Origin: an uncultured Bacillota bacterium
GTDB taxonomy: Bacteria; Bacillota; Clostridia; Tissierellales; Tepidimicrobiaceae
Length of the DNA: 5,980 nucleotides
Assembly (NCBI GenBank): GCA_937967955.1
Contig: CALBUB010000108.1
Coordinates: 1 to 5,980 of the forward strand
Reading direction: 5' to 3'
Both the position numbers and the translations under genes were made by a program. This document shows positions 5,628 through 5,980 of this stretch, in pieces; positions within the stretch are counted from its first letter, which is position 1, and every line of letters starts with the position of its first letter. The notes under the pieces are model-generated. The model was not told the origin of the DNA, did no database searches, and saw only the letters and a list, made by a program, of their open reading frames with translations.

Positions 5628-5659
5628 AGCTTCCCAAGCTAAATAAGGGAAGCTTTTTT
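5628..5659 (+). terminator. Intrinsic terminator of the ABC exporter operon
   Basis: AGCTTCCC (5628-5635) and GGGAAGCT (5647-5654) form a perfect 8-bp stem with an 11-nt loop, followed by a run of six Ts (5654-5659). It begins 22 nt after the second exporter gene's stop codon. On the minus strand the stem is followed by ATTCTTAC, so it would be a poor terminator for the convergent ABC ATPase gene. Confidence 0.9.
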
Positions 5660-5666
5660 ATCATAA

Positions 5667-5980
5667 TCAATTCATCAACATTTCTTCTATCTGATTCCTC
5701 ATATTGATTTCATAGTTCTTATCGTGATTATAAATAAGATAATTATCCATAACTTCCACTACTCTAGAAGGCTTATCTGATAGTATTACTATTCTATCTG
5801 CTAATTCCATTGCTTCTCCAATATCATGGGTTACTATAATGCAAGTTCTTTTTTCCACTGATTGAAGCTTTTTAAAAAAATCTATAACTATGCGCTTGTT
5901 GTTTACATCTAACGATTTAAAAGGTTCATCCATTATAAGCACCTGGGAAGGATATATAAAGGCTCTTAATATGCTTATCC
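5667..5980 (-). CDS. ABC importer ATPase, C-terminal part (nitrate/sulfonate/taurine-type, partial)
   Basis: The frame is open from the right edge to TGA (5669-5667), giving 103 complete codons of the C-terminal part; the N-terminus, Walker A and signature lie outside. The visible part starts just after the signature with ISILRAFIYPSQ, then Walker B VLIMDEPF with its catalytic Glu, D-loop KSLD, switch His in IIVTHD, and IGEAMELADRIVILSDKPSRV. The DEPF, THDIxEAxxLADR and LSxKP pattern is typical of the NitT/TauT-type importer ATPases (SsuB/TauB/NrtD relatives), which pair with an integral permease and a lipoprotein binding protein. The substrate cannot be told. This is not part of the exporter operon, as it converges on it from the opposite strand. 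An internal GTG at 5942 is not the real start, because homologous sequence continues upstream of it. Confidence 0.9.
   Translation of the reverse strand, partial: ISILRAFIYPSQVLIMDEPFKSLDVNNKRIVIDFFKKLQSVEKRTCIIVTHDIGEAMELADRIVILSDKPSRVVEVMDNYLIYNHDKNYEINMRNQIEEMLMN

Noticed and set aside
5628..5659. The operon terminator acting in both directions
   Set aside because: The minus-strand side of the stem is followed by ATTCTTAC rather than a T-run, so only plus-strand function is supported.
1..5980. CRISPR array, tRNA/rRNA genes, insertion sequences
   Set aside because: No regularly spaced direct repeats, no tRNA-like cloverleaf, no rRNA sequence and no transposase or terminal inverted repeats with target duplications were found by reading both strands.

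Overview
The window is very AT-rich DNA with strong AAGGAGG-type ribosome binding sites, short intergenic spacers and U-tract hairpin terminators. This suggests a low-GC Firmicute, most likely an anaerobic member of the Clostridia or Tissierellia; this is inferred from composition and gene style, not from a marker gene.

Layout. Positions 1-796 are read on the minus strand. In transcription order they hold a 29-residue single-helix membrane microprotein (796-707), a 93-residue protein of unknown function with a possible ferredoxin-like fold (649-368), a spacer with a long imperfect hairpin (277-320), and the first 58 codons of a membrane-anchored protein that runs off the left edge (175-1), possibly an L,D-transpeptidase. 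A divergent intergenic region (797-1004) separates these from a plus-strand Crp/Fnr-type regulator (1005-1685). Next come a sigma-A-type promoter (1703-1731) and a 5' leader of about 240 nt, then two adjacent genes for the halves of a heterodimeric ABC exporter (2001-3782 and 3797-5605), closed by a terminator (5628-5659). At the right edge, the C-terminal third of an unrelated ABC importer ATPase is read on the minus strand (5980-5667).

The most notable element is the exporter leader (about 1738-1979). It contains a 25-codon leader ORF with a near-ideal ribosome binding site. It also contains six alternately complementary RNA segments that can fold in two mutually exclusive ways: three hairpins ending in an intrinsic terminator, or two long hairpins that leave the terminator's 3' arm unpaired. 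One of the switching segments lies inside the last codons of the leader ORF. This is the architecture of ribosome-mediated transcriptional attenuation. The transporter genes look like the BmrCD/LmrCD/EfrCD class, and B. subtilis bmrCD is controlled through a translated leader ORF, bmrB. The simplest model is that a ribosome stalled early in the leader ORF, for example by an antibiotic, opens the terminator and turns on the exporter.

The two exporter subunits carry complementary defects. The first has Asp in place of the catalytic Glu, and the second has an altered LSTGQ signature. Together they would form one degenerate and one canonical ATP site. The upstream Crp/Fnr regulator may or may not act on the exporter; nothing in the sequence proves that it does.
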